NCBI RefSeq assembly: GCF_002237595.1
Contig: NZ_CP022529.1
Span: 1,798,001-1,862,000 of the forward strand
Direction: 5' to 3'
DNA length: 64,000 bases
DNA from: Labrenzia sp. VG12
Lineage (GTDB): Bacteria; Pseudomonadota; Alphaproteobacteria; Rhizobiales; Stappiaceae
The notes beneath the pieces are model-generated. The model worked only from the letters and a program-made list of their open reading frames with translations, ran no database searches and had not been told where the DNA came from. Numbering within the stretch: position 1 is the stretch's first letter; the number at the start of each line of letters is the position of its first letter. The position numbers and the translations under genes were made by a program. Below, one piece after another: positions 8,641-16,361 of this stretch.

Positions 8641-9512
8641 TATTCGCCGATGAAGTTGTCGTATTGCGGGAAGCCGGCGGTGGTATACATGGAGCGCACC
8701 AGGTCATAGGCACCATCTTCGATGGCAACCAGGTCCATGCCGCCATACTTGTCATTCTCTTCATGCGCGAGAATGCCGGCGATGATCGCATCCTTGTTGT
8801 CCAGGATGGCCTTGCGCACGCCTTCGGCCTTGGCCGGGTCGACATGGGAAGCAACCATCAGCATGTCGTTCGGCAGATCGCCGGACCGTGCGATCACGCG
8901 GAAGAAACCGTTCGGTACGCTCTCGTCCTTGTTACGCACCCGCAGCCAGGAATTGTGGTTGGTGCCGATCGCCGCGACGTCGCCCTTCTTGAGGGCTTCA
9001 TGCGCAATGTTGCGAGAGGTGTGCAGCTTGTTGACGTCCTTGACCGGATCAACGCCATAGTCGGCCATCAGCTGCATCGGGCACAGCATGTTGGATGTGG
9101 AACCGATGTCACCGAAGGCAACCTTCTGGCCTTTCAGATCGGCCGGGCGGGTGATGCCGCTGTCGGCACGAACGACGATCGCACAGAAGTAGTCCGGACG
9201 GCCGAGACCGATCAGCGGGGTGGCTTCCGTCAGCTTGTTGATGACGATGTATTCAGCCGGACCGGTGACGACAAAATCAACGCGTTTTGCGCGCAACGCT
9301 TCGGCGGCTGCCGTCCGGCTGGTGACCGGAAAGAACTCGAATGTGTGGTCGGTGGCATTTTCCAGAGCCTGCTTGAACGGCCCCCATTCCAGCTGCAAGC
9401 GCTCAAGGCCCTCAACGTCGGTGACGGCAAGTTTGAATGTGTCGGCAAAAGAAGACGTAAGCGATACAGCCAGGGCTGCAGCCGCGATGGCGGCGGTTTT
9501 CAAAAAACGCAT
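8640..9512 (-). CDS. phnD: PhnD-type periplasmic binding protein (transporter A)
   Basis: A 290-residue phosphate/phosphite/phosphonate-type solute-binding protein with a clear signal peptide (MRFLKTAAIAAAALAVSL, cleavage after SFA). Family features include VTGPAEYIVINK, where the ligand's phosphonate group usually contacts Tyr and Ser residues, and QKVAFGDIGSTSNMLCP. The frame is open upstream to 9653, but the start at 9512 is preferred because it gives the signal peptide and has AGGAGC just upstream. It is the first gene of the leftward operon. The true ligand (phosphonate, phosphite or a phosphate ester) cannot be settled from the sequence. Confidence 0.9.
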   Translation of the reverse strand: MRFLKTAAIAAAALAVSLTSSFADTFKLAVTDVEGLERLQLEWGPFKQALENATDHTFEFFPVTSRTAAAEALRAKRVDFVVTGPAEYIVINKLTEATPLIGLGRPDYFCAIVVRADSGITRPADLKGQKVAFGDIGSTSNMLCPMQLMADYGVDPVKDVNKLHTSRNIAHEALKKGDVAAIGTNHNSWLRVRNKDESVPNGFFRVIARSGDLPNDMLMVASHVDPAKAEGVRKAILDNKDAIIAGILAHEENDKYGGMDLVAIEDGAYDLVRSMYTTAGFPQYDNFIGE

Positions 9513-9810
9513 GTCGGAAGCTCCTGTTGTTGCCGGGTCAGGTCCGGCAAGGCGCGTGGAGCGTAACGACAAGAGCGGCGTCGAAAATGAACTTATTGTG
9601 TAGAAATGACGACAATTACGACAGTAAAACTGACCTGATTTCCAATGACACAAAATACAATTTGATATTACGCTTCAGATTCATGATTTTATTTTTTCAC
9701 CGGCAAACAAATACATCGAGACTGTCGTAAAACTTCATAAAAGTATAATCATATAGACATCTGCCAAGCGCAGATTTTTGCTAGGTCGCACTCCGGTTTT
9801 GGAGGGCGTA
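9513..9810. promoter_or_regulatory. Shared AT-rich control region of two divergent phosphonate-type transporters
   Basis: This 298-bp region holds no credible gene. Its centre (about 9590-9760) is much more AT-rich than the surroundings. A consensus -10 TATAAT lies at 9744-9749 facing the rightward phnC. CTGTCGT-AAAA-CTTCATA at 9722-9739 resembles one good and one poor half of a Pho box. On the other strand, around 9606-9630, TGTCGT occurs twice 9 bp apart. Control by PhoB under phosphate limitation is likely on family grounds, but the boxes are weak. The ribosome site GGAGG (9801-9805) of phnC can pair with CTCC at 9791-9794. Confidence 0.45.
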
Positions 9811-10632
9811 ATGCTTGTCATTGAGCAATTATCGAAGAAATTCGGGGACCTGACCGCAGTGGACGCAGTGTCCCTGGCAATCCCCAAGGGACAGATGGTA
9901 GGCGTCATCGGACGCTCGGGCGCAGGCAAGTCGACCTTGCTGCGCATGATCAACCGGCTGACAGATCCGAGCACCGGCACGATCGTCAATGACGGCCAGG
10001 ATATCACCGCCCTGAAAGGCCGTGACCTGCGCCTTTGGCGGGCCTCCTGTGCCATGATTTTCCAGCAGTTCAATCTGGTGGAACGGATGGATGTGCTGAC
10101 CAATGTCATGGTCGGCCGCATCGCCCATACGGGTTTCCTGCGCTCCATGAGCCGCAGCTTTACCGACGAGGATCGGACACGGGCCATTGAGGCGCTGGAT
10201 CGGCTGGATCTCGCCCCCCAGGCCCTGCAGAGGGCCGGGACGCTGTCCGGCGGCCAGCAACAGCGTGTCGCCATTGCCAAGGCACTGGTTCAGAACCCGC
10301 GCATCATGCTGGCAGATGAGCCCATCGCTTCGCTCGACCCGGCCAATGCCACCCGCGTGATGGACGCGCTACGCGAAATCAACCGAACGGACGGTCTCAC
10401 GGTGCTGGTCAATCTGCACACGCTGGATACGGCCCGCGCCTATTGTGAACGCATCATCGCCATGCGCGATGGCCGGGTGCATTTCGATGGCACGCCGGAG
10501 GCGCTCACGACCGAACGCGTCCGTCAGATCTATGGCACCGACACGCTTGGCGCCGACATCGACGAGAGCGTGACTTCTACCGCAATCACAGACGTTTCGT
10601 CCCAGCCCGCCAGGCAGGCGGTTGGGGCCTGA
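9811..10632 (+). CDS. phnC: PhnC-type ABC transporter ATP-binding protein (transporter B)
   Basis: A 273-residue ABC ATPase with Walker A GRSGAGKST (about residues 36-44), FQQFNLVERM at the Q-loop, signature LSGGQQQR, Walker B IMLADEP and switch histidine in NLHTLDTA, the form typical of true PhnC proteins. The start at ATG 9811 is chosen over 9778 because GGAGG lies 5 nt before it. The last 30 residues are a low-complexity tail. It heads the rightward phnC-phnD-phnE-phnE operon, in the usual rhizobial order. Confidence 0.93.
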   Translation: MLVIEQLSKKFGDLTAVDAVSLAIPKGQMVGVIGRSGAGKSTLLRMINRLTDPSTGTIVNDGQDITALKGRDLRLWRASCAMIFQQFNLVERMDVLTNVMVGRIAHTGFLRSMSRSFTDEDRTRAIEALDRLDLAPQALQRAGTLSGGQQQRVAIAKALVQNPRIMLADEPIASLDPANATRVMDALREINRTDGLTVLVNLHTLDTARAYCERIIAMRDGRVHFDGTPEALTTERVRQIYGTDTLGADIDESVTSTAITDVSSQPARQAVGA

Positions 10633-10720
10633 CCGCGCCAGGCCGGGCTTCCCGATCAAGCGCAACAGGGCGGCATGTGCCGCCGATGAGCCGGATATCC
10701 GGCGCAACAGGAGCATCACC

Positions 10721-11632
10721 ATGAAGGCACTCTTCGCAGCAGCAGTTTCCGCAGTCGTTCTGGCCGCCTCCCCGGCCCTGGCTGACAGCTGGAAAGACCA
10801 GTACAAAACCCTCAAGTTCGGCATTCTGTCCGGCGAAAACGAGAAAGACCGGATCGCTCGCTACAAGCCATTTGAAGAATATCTTGAAAAGGAACTCGGC
10901 GTCGAAGTCGAGATCTTCACCGCCGGCTCCTATGACGGTGTGATCCAGGCGATTGCCGCCGACCAGATCGAATTCGCGTTCCTTGGCTCGTCTTCCTATG
11001 CAGCTGCCTACACCGAAACCAATGGCGGTGTCGTTCCGCTCCTGACCCGTCTCAACAAGGACGGTTCCACCGGTTACTACTCCGTCGTGATGGTTCGTTG
11101 CGACAGCGGCTACACCTCCCTGGACGATCTCAAAGGCAAGGTCCACGCGTTTGCCGATCCGGATTCCACGTCGGGCTTCGCCGTGCCCTACTTCAACATG
11201 GTTCAGCAGGGCTACGACCCGAAAACCCACTTTGCCGCCATCCCGTTCTCCGGTGGCCACGAGACCGGCGTTCTCGGTGTTGTCAACAAACAGTATGACA
11301 GTGCCGCCACCTGGCAGAACAACGCCACCGATGGCCGCTGGCAGCGCATGATCACCAAGGGCATGATCGAAGAAGGCGTCGTCTGCCCGATCTGGGAAAG
11401 CCCTGAAATCACGAGCGGCCCGTTCACCGCCCGCGTCAATCTGCCGGCAGAGTTGATCGCCGACATGACCGTTGCCGTTGAAACCATCCCGGAAAAAGAT
11501 CCGGCGGCCTTCAACTCCATGCGCGGCGGAGACGACAGCCCGCAAAAGGGTTGGAAGCGCGTCGACCATGAGCGCTACCAGTGGATCGTCGACATGCGCG
11601 ACTGGCTGAAAAAGCAGCGCCGCGGCGGCTAA
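10721..11632 (+). CDS. phnD: PhnD-type periplasmic phosphonate binding protein (transporter B)
   Basis: A 303-residue solute-binding protein with signal peptide MKALFAAAVSAVVLAASP (cleavage after ALA). Conserved features include FGILSGENEKDR, LGSSSYAAAYTE and FADPDSTSGFAVPYFN, all characteristic of PhnD. The start at 10721 has AGGAG 9 nt upstream and gives the signal peptide; the frame itself is open from 10622. An 88-bp gap separates it from phnC, and a strong stem-loop follows the stop, so its mRNA level probably exceeds that of the permease genes. The family binds 2-aminoethylphosphonate and other phosphonates in related species. Confidence 0.93.
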   Translation: MKALFAAAVSAVVLAASPALADSWKDQYKTLKFGILSGENEKDRIARYKPFEEYLEKELGVEVEIFTAGSYDGVIQAIAADQIEFAFLGSSSYAAAYTETNGGVVPLLTRLNKDGSTGYYSVVMVRCDSGYTSLDDLKGKVHAFADPDSTSGFAVPYFNMVQQGYDPKTHFAAIPFSGGHETGVLGVVNKQYDSAATWQNNATDGRWQRMITKGMIEEGVVCPIWESPEITSGPFTARVNLPAELIADMTVAVETIPEKDPAAFNSMRGGDDSPQKGWKRVDHERYQWIVDMRDWLKKQRRGG

Positions 11633-11645
11633 GCCAACCACACGA

Positions 11646-11669
11646 GAAAGGCGCCGGTCGGCGCCTTTC
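11646..11669 (+). terminator. Attenuator hairpin between phnD and phnE
   Basis: A perfect 10-bp stem (GAAAGGCGCC / GGCGCCTTTC) with a GGTC loop lies 13 bp after the phnD stop. Only a broken pyrimidine tract follows. Partial termination or 3'-end protection here would favour excess binding protein over membrane subunits, as in many ABC operons. Confidence 0.75.
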
Positions 11670-11699
11670 TTGCCCCTCATCCCCTTTTACGGCATTCCC

Positions 11700-12614
11700 A
11701 TGACGGCTCTTTCTCCGGCGATCGACCAGTTCGAACGCGACTATGCTGCCGCGCGTAAATCTGCGCTGCGCATCAACACGGTCTCGACAGCGCTCTTTGC
11801 GGTCTGTTTCGTGGCCGCCGCCTGGATCGGCGGATTTTTCGACATGACCGACGTGACGCTCTCCAATGGCGACCGGGTCTCCATGTGGAAAATCTGGGCC
11901 GGTTTGCCGCGTCTTGGGGAATATCTCTACAAGACCTTGCCGGTGCTCCATTGGGAGACGCTCGGATCCGACATTGCCAACTGGTTCTGGCGCTGGAAGG
12001 TCTGGCTGCAGCTTCTGCTCGAAACGATCCTGATTGCCTATATGGCAACGCTCTTCGGTGTGGTTGGAGCTTTTCTACTAAGCTTTCCGGCCTCCCGGAA
12101 CCTTGCACCCAATCGCTTTGTGCTCAATCTGACCCGGCGCTATCTGGAAATCGTTCGTACGGTTCCGGAACTCGTCTGGGCCCTGATTTTCGTTTTCTGT
12201 TTTGGCGTCGGTCCACTCGCTGGGGTCCTTGCCATTGGCCTGCATGCCACCGGCGCGCTCGGCAAGCTCTATTCCGAAGCCAATGAAAATGCGGACATGC
12301 GGCCGCTGGAGGGCATCAAGGCCTCCGGCGGATCCTGGTTCGACCAGATCAGATACGGCATCGTCCCCCAGGTCGTTCCGAACATCATCAGCTACACGTT
12401 GCTGCGGTTCGAAATCAACGTCCGGGCGTCTTCCATTATCGGCTTCGTCGGCGCCGGCGGCCTTGGCCAGGAAATCCGGGTCGCCATGTCCTTGCAGGAA
12501 TACACGGATCTCTCCGCGCTCTTCCTGATCATCTTCGTCACCGTGATCGTGATTGACACGGTCAGTGAAAAAGTTCGCCACCGCATCATCGGCCTGACCG
12601 GCAAGGGAGTATGA
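11700..12614 (+). CDS. phnE: PhnE-type ABC transporter permease, first subunit (transporter B)
   Basis: A 304-residue permease. An N-terminal soluble stretch is followed by a membrane segment (about residues 18-45), a periplasmic loop, and the core of about five segments containing RTVPELVWALIFV, GVGPLAGVLAIGLH and the cytoplasmic EGIKASGGSWFDQI loop that docks on PhnC. VGAGGLGQEI near the C-terminus is typical. ATG 11700 is preferred over a TTG at 11670 that would sit in the attenuator hairpin, though no strong ribosome site is visible. Its stop overlaps the next permease gene (ATGA). Confidence 0.9.
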   Translation: MTALSPAIDQFERDYAAARKSALRINTVSTALFAVCFVAAAWIGGFFDMTDVTLSNGDRVSMWKIWAGLPRLGEYLYKTLPVLHWETLGSDIANWFWRWKVWLQLLLETILIAYMATLFGVVGAFLLSFPASRNLAPNRFVLNLTRRYLEIVRTVPELVWALIFVFCFGVGPLAGVLAIGLHATGALGKLYSEANENADMRPLEGIKASGGSWFDQIRYGIVPQVVPNIISYTLLRFEINVRASSIIGFVGAGGLGQEIRVAMSLQEYTDLSALFLIIFVTVIVIDTVSEKVRHRIIGLTGKGV

Positions 12615-13480
12615 TCATGAACAAGACACCTCTCTCCCTTGACGCTGCCAGGGACCTGGTACCCGGTGCCTTCGGGATGCCGCTTCAGGCGAAACTTGTC
12701 AGGATCGCCGCCTGGTCCGTTTTCGCCGCCCTGACCGGCTGGTGCCTGTGGGCGTTCGACTTCTCGCCTGGGCGTATCCTGGAAGGTCTGACACGCTTTG
12801 GAAACGTGCTCTCCTTCATGTTTCCGCCCCATATCTGGACCACGTGGCAGGACTGGAGCGAAATTCTCAAGGGTCTCGGCGAAACGGTGGCCATGGCTTT
12901 CATGGGCACGATTCTGGGGGCCATCATCGCCTTCCCGCTCGCCTTTCTGGGCGCCAAGAACATCATGCCCTTCAGCTGGCTGCGCCTGAGCGCCCGGCGC
13001 GGCTTCGACGCCCTGCGCGCTGTCGAGCAGATCATCCTGGCGCTGATTTTCATCCGCGCCTTCGGTCTTGGTCCGCTGGCCGGCATCCTCGCCATTGCGG
13101 TCTCGGAAATCGGCACCTTTTCAAAGCTGTTTTCGGAAGCAATCGAGAACACGTCCAAGAAACCGGTCGATGGTGTCAAGGCTTCCGGCGGTGGCAACTT
13201 GCAGACCATCCGCTTCGCCATTCTGCCCCAGGCCTTGCCGGTGATCCTGTCGATCATTCTCTACAACTTCGAATCCAACACCCGCTCCGGCACGATCCTG
13301 GGCATCGTCGGCGCCGGCGGCATCGGCTTCCTGCTCGCCGACCGCATCAGCGCCTACAAGTGGCCGGAAGCGTGGACGATCATCTTCCTGATCATCCTGA
13401 CGGTTTACGTGATCGACGGCTTTTCCGGGTTCCTGAGAAAACGGATCATTGGCGGTCAGGAAAACGGGCGGCAGGGGTGA
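12611..13480 (+). CDS. phnE: PhnE-type ABC transporter permease, second subunit (transporter B)
   Basis: A 289-residue permease paralogous to the preceding one; the two presumably form a heterodimer. Shared motifs include GLGPLAGILAIAVSEIG, GVKASGGGNLQTIRF (ATPase-docking loop) and VGAGGIGFLLADR. Two ATGs, at 12611 and 12617, are possible. The second has GGGAG at better spacing (7 nt), while the first overlaps the upstream stop. The following 55 bp carry no gene before the repeat-flanked GIY-YIG unit begins. Confidence 0.9.
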   Translation: MIMNKTPLSLDAARDLVPGAFGMPLQAKLVRIAAWSVFAALTGWCLWAFDFSPGRILEGLTRFGNVLSFMFPPHIWTTWQDWSEILKGLGETVAMAFMGTILGAIIAFPLAFLGAKNIMPFSWLRLSARRGFDALRAVEQIILALIFIRAFGLGPLAGILAIAVSEIGTFSKLFSEAIENTSKKPVDGVKASGGGNLQTIRFAILPQALPVILSIILYNFESNTRSGTILGIVGAGGIGFLLADRISAYKWPEAWTIIFLIILTVYVIDGFSGFLRKRIIGGQENGRQG

Positions 13481-13535
13481 GTTCGGAGCCGTCTATTCGG
13501 AGAGTTGTAGCTAAGTCCTGAACTAGCCCAAAGGT

Positions 13536-13577
13536 CACGGCATGGATCCCATGGTCAAGCCATGGGATGACGAAGGT
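13536..13577 (-). repeat. Outer palindromic repeat, left copy
   Basis: A 42-bp sequence whose exact reverse complement is at 14047-14088. It contains the hairpin CCCATGG-TCAAG-CCATGGG. Read on the minus strand it follows the pattern CGTCAT-stem-CTTGA-stem-ATCCA shared with the inner repeats. Confidence 0.9.
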
Positions 13578-13606
13578 GGGGGAAGTCAGAGTGACGAACC
13601 CTACGT

Positions 13607-13643
13607 CGTCATTGCAGGGCTTGACCCTGCAATCCAGGCCGTT
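13607..13643 (+). repeat. Inner palindromic repeat, left copy
   Basis: A 37-bp sequence with an exact inverted copy at 13976-14012. The hairpin is ATTGCAGGG-CTTGA-CCCTGCAAT. The flanks (CGTC, CCAGG) and the CTTGA loop match the outer repeat while the stem sequence differs in a paired way. Confidence 0.9.
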
Positions 13644-13672
13644 GCTTTTCCAATCCTACTCAGTATTTCACC

Positions 13673-13963
13673 TCAAGAATTCAAAAAGCGTCTCAGATCG
13701 AACCACTCCGGATTCATTCCCTCAATGAGTTCAGTTTTCCATTTGCGTGGCCAACTTTTGATCGCTTTCTCGCGCGCAATCGCCTGCGGGGCGTACGGGT
13801 GCTCCTCATACCAGACAAGCCGTGTGGCGCCGTATCGGGCTGCGAAGCGAGAGCCTTGTCCTGTTTCGTGCTGGTATATTCTGTAGGCCAAGTTGTTGGT
13901 CACGCCTGTATAGAGCGTCCCGTTTTTACGGCTGGCGAGCATGTAGACCCAGAACCGTTTCAT
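13673..13963 (-). CDS. Small GIY-YIG endonuclease-fold protein
   Basis: A 96-residue single-domain GIY-YIG protein of the short UvrC-N-like/YhbQ-like type. The family signature appears as VYMLASRKNGTLYTGVTNNL (about residues 6-25), followed by the conserved Arg in YRIYQH and the catalytic Glu in AIAREKAIKSW, so it looks catalytically intact. Only a weak ribosome site is visible. The start codon lies 12 bp from the inner-right repeat and the stop 29 bp from the inner-left one, so the gene fills the space between the repeats almost completely. The function of this short family is unknown; nicking or cleaving hairpin DNA at the repeats is an inference. Confidence 0.88.
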   Translation of the reverse strand: MKRFWVYMLASRKNGTLYTGVTNNLAYRIYQHETGQGSRFAARYGATRLVWYEEHPYAPQAIAREKAIKSWPRKWKTELIEGMNPEWFDLRRFLNS

Positions 13964-13975
13964 CCAATGATAGGA

Positions 13976-14012
13976 AACGGCCTGGATTGCAGGGTCAAGC
14001 CCTGCAATGACG
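13976..14012 (-). repeat. Inner palindromic repeat, right copy
   Basis: The exact reverse complement of 13607-13643. It lies 12 bp upstream of the GIY-YIG start codon (minus strand), so it could also shape that gene's leader or promoter. Confidence 0.9.
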
Positions 14013-14046
14013 CAGTTAAAAAATAGCGGCTTCAGGCTTTCACCCT

Positions 14047-14088
14047 ACCTTCGTCATCCCATGGCTTGACCATGGGATCCATGCCGTG
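14047..14088 (+). repeat. Outer palindromic repeat, right copy
   Basis: The exact reverse complement of 13536-13577. It ends 42 bp before the phnM stop codon on the opposite strand. Confidence 0.9.
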
Positions 14089-14130
14089 CCCTAACCTCGG
14101 AAACACCACCAGATAGGTGCCACAGCGTTC

Positions 14131-15306
14131 CTAAAGCACCCGCTGTCCGGCCCGCCAGGCCTGCTTGACGAAGGGATGACCGTCATGCAGCCCGACATGC
14201 AGCAGATCGGCGCGTTGCCCCTGGGCGATTTCACCCCGATCCGTCAGGCCGGCCACACGTGCGGGCGTCTTTGACACCATGCGCACGGCCCGCGGCAGGT
14301 CGACGTCGAGGGCCTCTTCCGCCGCGATCATGAAGGCGCTGTCCAGCAGCGAACGCGGAACATAGTCAGAGGCCAGAATGTCGACCAGGTTCTCCGCCAT
14401 CAGATCGCTGACAGCGACATTGCCCGACTGGGACCCGCCCCGGATGATGTTCGGCGCGCCACCGACGACATGCATGTCATGGCGTTTTGCCTTGCGCGCC
14501 GCCTCCTGCGTGCAGGGGAACTCCGAAACGGAGATGCCCTCGGCCAGAGCCTCATCGATATGTTCCAGCTCTGTGTCATCATGGCTGAGCAGCGGCAACC
14601 TGTGCGCATGAGCGAGAGCAACGACCGCCGGGCGCACCCTGGCGCTGATATCGTCTGAGAAGTTCAACAGCTCCTGCACCGCCTGTTCGACCGTTTTGCG
14701 GCTATCACCCGTTTCGGCCATCCGTCGCTCGATATAGCCATCGATATTCTTGCTCTGACGCCGGCCCGGCAGGTGCTCCATCACCGAGACCATGCGGACA
14801 ATATTCTTGCCGATGTTTTCTTCCGTCAGGGTGGTTGCTTCTTCGTCCGTGATCTCGCAGCGCAAATGCACCAGATGCTCGGATTTGAGCATGCCGGCTG
14901 CCTGGGCCTTTTCCAGAGCATCGATCATCGGTGCCAGGATCTCGCGCCGTTCCGGGTTCTTGATGGTCGCGCCCACACACAGGCTGTCGAACACGGTGGT
15001 GATGCCACTGCCGATGATCTGGGCGTCATGCGCCATGGCAGCCCGCAACGGGTCCCAGCGTACATGGGCGCGCGGAAAGACGTGTTTCTCAAAATGGTCG
15101 GTGTGAATGTCCACCAGACCCGGCACTAGATAGTCACCATCAAGGTCGAGACCGGATTGCGGTGCAGCGCCTGTATCGACCGCAACGATCTTGCCATCGG
15201 CGACGGACAGGTGTCCCTTCACGACCTCATCACCCAGCACGATCCTGGCGTTTTTCAAGATAGTCACTTCGCTGCCGGTCGGCACCTGTTTGTCGGCAAA
15301 GGTCAT
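14131..15306 (-). CDS. phnM: PhnM: ribose 1-methylphosphonate 5-triphosphate diphosphatase
   Basis: A 391-residue amidohydrolase-superfamily protein. The metal-site HxD motif appears as PGLVDIHTDHFEKH, with PRAHVRWDP characteristic of PhnM; the later ligands are in SHDDTELEH and ILASDYVPRSLL. In the C-P lyase pathway it removes pyrophosphate from alkylphosphonate ribose triphosphate. The start at 15306 is chosen because GAAGGA lies just before it; an ATG at 15324 is less well placed. The partner genes phnGHIJKL are not in this window, so PhnM here depends on a remote C-P lyase cluster or does something related. It follows the phosphodiesterase gene by about 160 bp on the same strand. Confidence 0.92.
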   Translation of the reverse strand: MTFADKQVPTGSEVTILKNARIVLGDEVVKGHLSVADGKIVAVDTGAAPQSGLDLDGDYLVPGLVDIHTDHFEKHVFPRAHVRWDPLRAAMAHDAQIIGSGITTVFDSLCVGATIKNPERREILAPMIDALEKAQAAGMLKSEHLVHLRCEITDEEATTLTEENIGKNIVRMVSVMEHLPGRRQSKNIDGYIERRMAETGDSRKTVEQAVQELLNFSDDISARVRPAVVALAHAHRLPLLSHDDTELEHIDEALAEGISVSEFPCTQEAARKAKRHDMHVVGGAPNIIRGGSQSGNVAVSDLMAENLVDILASDYVPRSLLDSAFMIAAEEALDVDLPRAVRMVSKTPARVAGLTDRGEIAQGQRADLLHVGLHDGHPFVKQAWRAGQRVL

Positions 15307-15463
15307 GCGGGGTCCTTCCAGCATCGGACCAGCCCGAAGGAAGCGGCGCTGGTCCTGTTCATTGCGGTGAAGAGGCCTTCTACTCCCTTTCCCGGCCAGG
15401 AATGTGACAGTTTCGAAAAGAGAACGTGACAGGCTTGTTGATTGTCGGATTATCAGTGCGCCC

Positions 15464-16288
15464 CTAGCGCACCATGGTCAGCCGGTCCCAGTCGGCATAG
15501 TCCGGCGAGCCTTCCCGGCGGATCTCCCCCTGGTAGCCGAACTCGACCATATGCACCATGACCGAACTGTCTCCGGCCAGGATCACGGCGTAGGCCTCCG
15601 GCAGGTCGGACGCACTCAGGCTCCGGTCATTTCCGAAATCCGGCCAGCCCGCATGGTTCGTGCCCCGCGGCGCACTGAACGGCACCCCGTGGAGCGACCC
15701 GCAGAGCGGCAAGTGACAATGGCCGTGGAAGATGTGCCGGATCTTGCGGGCATGCCGGGCAATGAGCTCACCAAAGGCCTCCGCCTCCTGCAACATGATC
15801 TGGTCCATCGGTGCAATGCCGATCGGCACCGGATTGTGATGCATGAACAGGAACACCGGTCCTTCCAGACGCTCCAGCTGCGTTTCCAGCCAGGCTCTGC
15901 GCGTTTGGCAGTAAAAGCCGGCATGGCTGTTCGGTCCCCAGCTGTCGAGGACAATCCCCGTCCCGACAGGAAGGTCAAAGACCGATTGCACGAAACCATT
16001 GTCGTCTGCTGTCTCGGGAAAGACGGAGAGGAACACATCCCGCTCGTCGTGATTGCCGATGCACAGGTGAACCGGGAACGGAACCGGCGCCAACATTTCC
16101 TTGAGCCGCACATAGTCTTCCCGATCACCCCAGTCAGACAGGTCGCCCGTTATGACGAGTGCATCTGCGTCGCCATGCAGATGAACGGCATGCGCCAGGG
16201 CCTTCTGGAAATTCGCGTTTGGTTCCCGGTCGCCGATGGTCTCACCCGGTTTTGTCAGGTGAATGTCTGTGAGTTGAAGAAGTTTCAC
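15464..16288 (-). CDS. GpdQ/CpdA-type metallophosphodiesterase
   Basis: A 274-residue calcineurin-like phosphoesterase with the full binuclear metal site: DIHL (Asp8, His10), GDLSD, GNHDE, FMHHNP and GHCHLP. Length and the segment FMHHNPVPIGIAPMDQI resemble the glycerophosphodiesterase GpdQ more than a dedicated cAMP phosphodiesterase, but CpdA-type activity on cyclic nucleotides cannot be excluded. There is no signal peptide, so it is cytoplasmic. It lies downstream of a Ugp-like importer, past a terminator, and upstream of phnM. Together these suggest hydrolysis of an imported phosphodiester such as a glycerophosphodiester (inference). Confidence 0.85.
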   Translation of the reverse strand: MKLLQLTDIHLTKPGETIGDREPNANFQKALAHAVHLHGDADALVITGDLSDWGDREDYVRLKEMLAPVPFPVHLCIGNHDERDVFLSVFPETADDNGFVQSVFDLPVGTGIVLDSWGPNSHAGFYCQTRRAWLETQLERLEGPVFLFMHHNPVPIGIAPMDQIMLQEAEAFGELIARHARKIRHIFHGHCHLPLCGSLHGVPFSAPRGTNHAGWPDFGNDRSLSASDLPEAYAVILAGDSSVMVHMVEFGYQGEIRREGSPDYADWDRLTMVR

Positions 16289-16316
16289 CGCTTCCTCCAG
16301 ATTGCTGTTGTGAATG

Positions 16317-16347
16317 AAAAAACGCCGCCCGAAACCGGGCGGCGTTT
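16317..16347 (-). terminator. Rho-independent terminator after the ugpB-like gene
   Basis: A 12-bp perfect stem (AAACGCCGCCCG and complement, 16320-16347) with a 4-nt loop is followed on the minus strand by TTTTTT. It separates the transporter genes from the phosphodiesterase gene, which must rely on readthrough or its own promoter in the short gap. Confidence 0.9.
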
Positions 16348-16361
16348 CCTGAAAGTGCGGA

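Larger units (their letters stand above)
13536..14088. mobile_element. Candidate repeat-bounded unit carrying a GIY-YIG nuclease gene
   Basis: The 553-bp unit has mirror symmetry. An outer 42-bp repeat (13536-13577 and 14047-14088) and an inner 37-bp repeat (13607-13643 and 13976-14012) are each present as perfect inverted copies on both sides of one small nuclease gene. Each repeat copy is itself a hairpin. I see no clear target-site duplication at the outer ends. The layout recalls REP elements flanking their RAYT transposase genes, but here the enzyme is of GIY-YIG type. Mobility is inference; the symmetry is seen directly. Confidence 0.5.

Noticed and set aside
9722..9739. A firm Pho box before phnC
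   Set aside because: Only the first half-site matches well and the spacing to TATAAT is shorter than usual, so it is listed only as a weak part of the control region.
13542..13886. 114-codon plus-strand frame starting in the left outer repeat
   Set aside because: Runs through both repeats and antisense to the GIY-YIG gene; no ribosome site and no domain.
15464..16288. Calling the phosphoesterase a cAMP phosphodiesterase (cpdA)
   Set aside because: Length, the FMHHNPVPIG segment and organophosphate neighbours fit GpdQ-type enzymes better, though the catalytic motifs alone cannot separate them.
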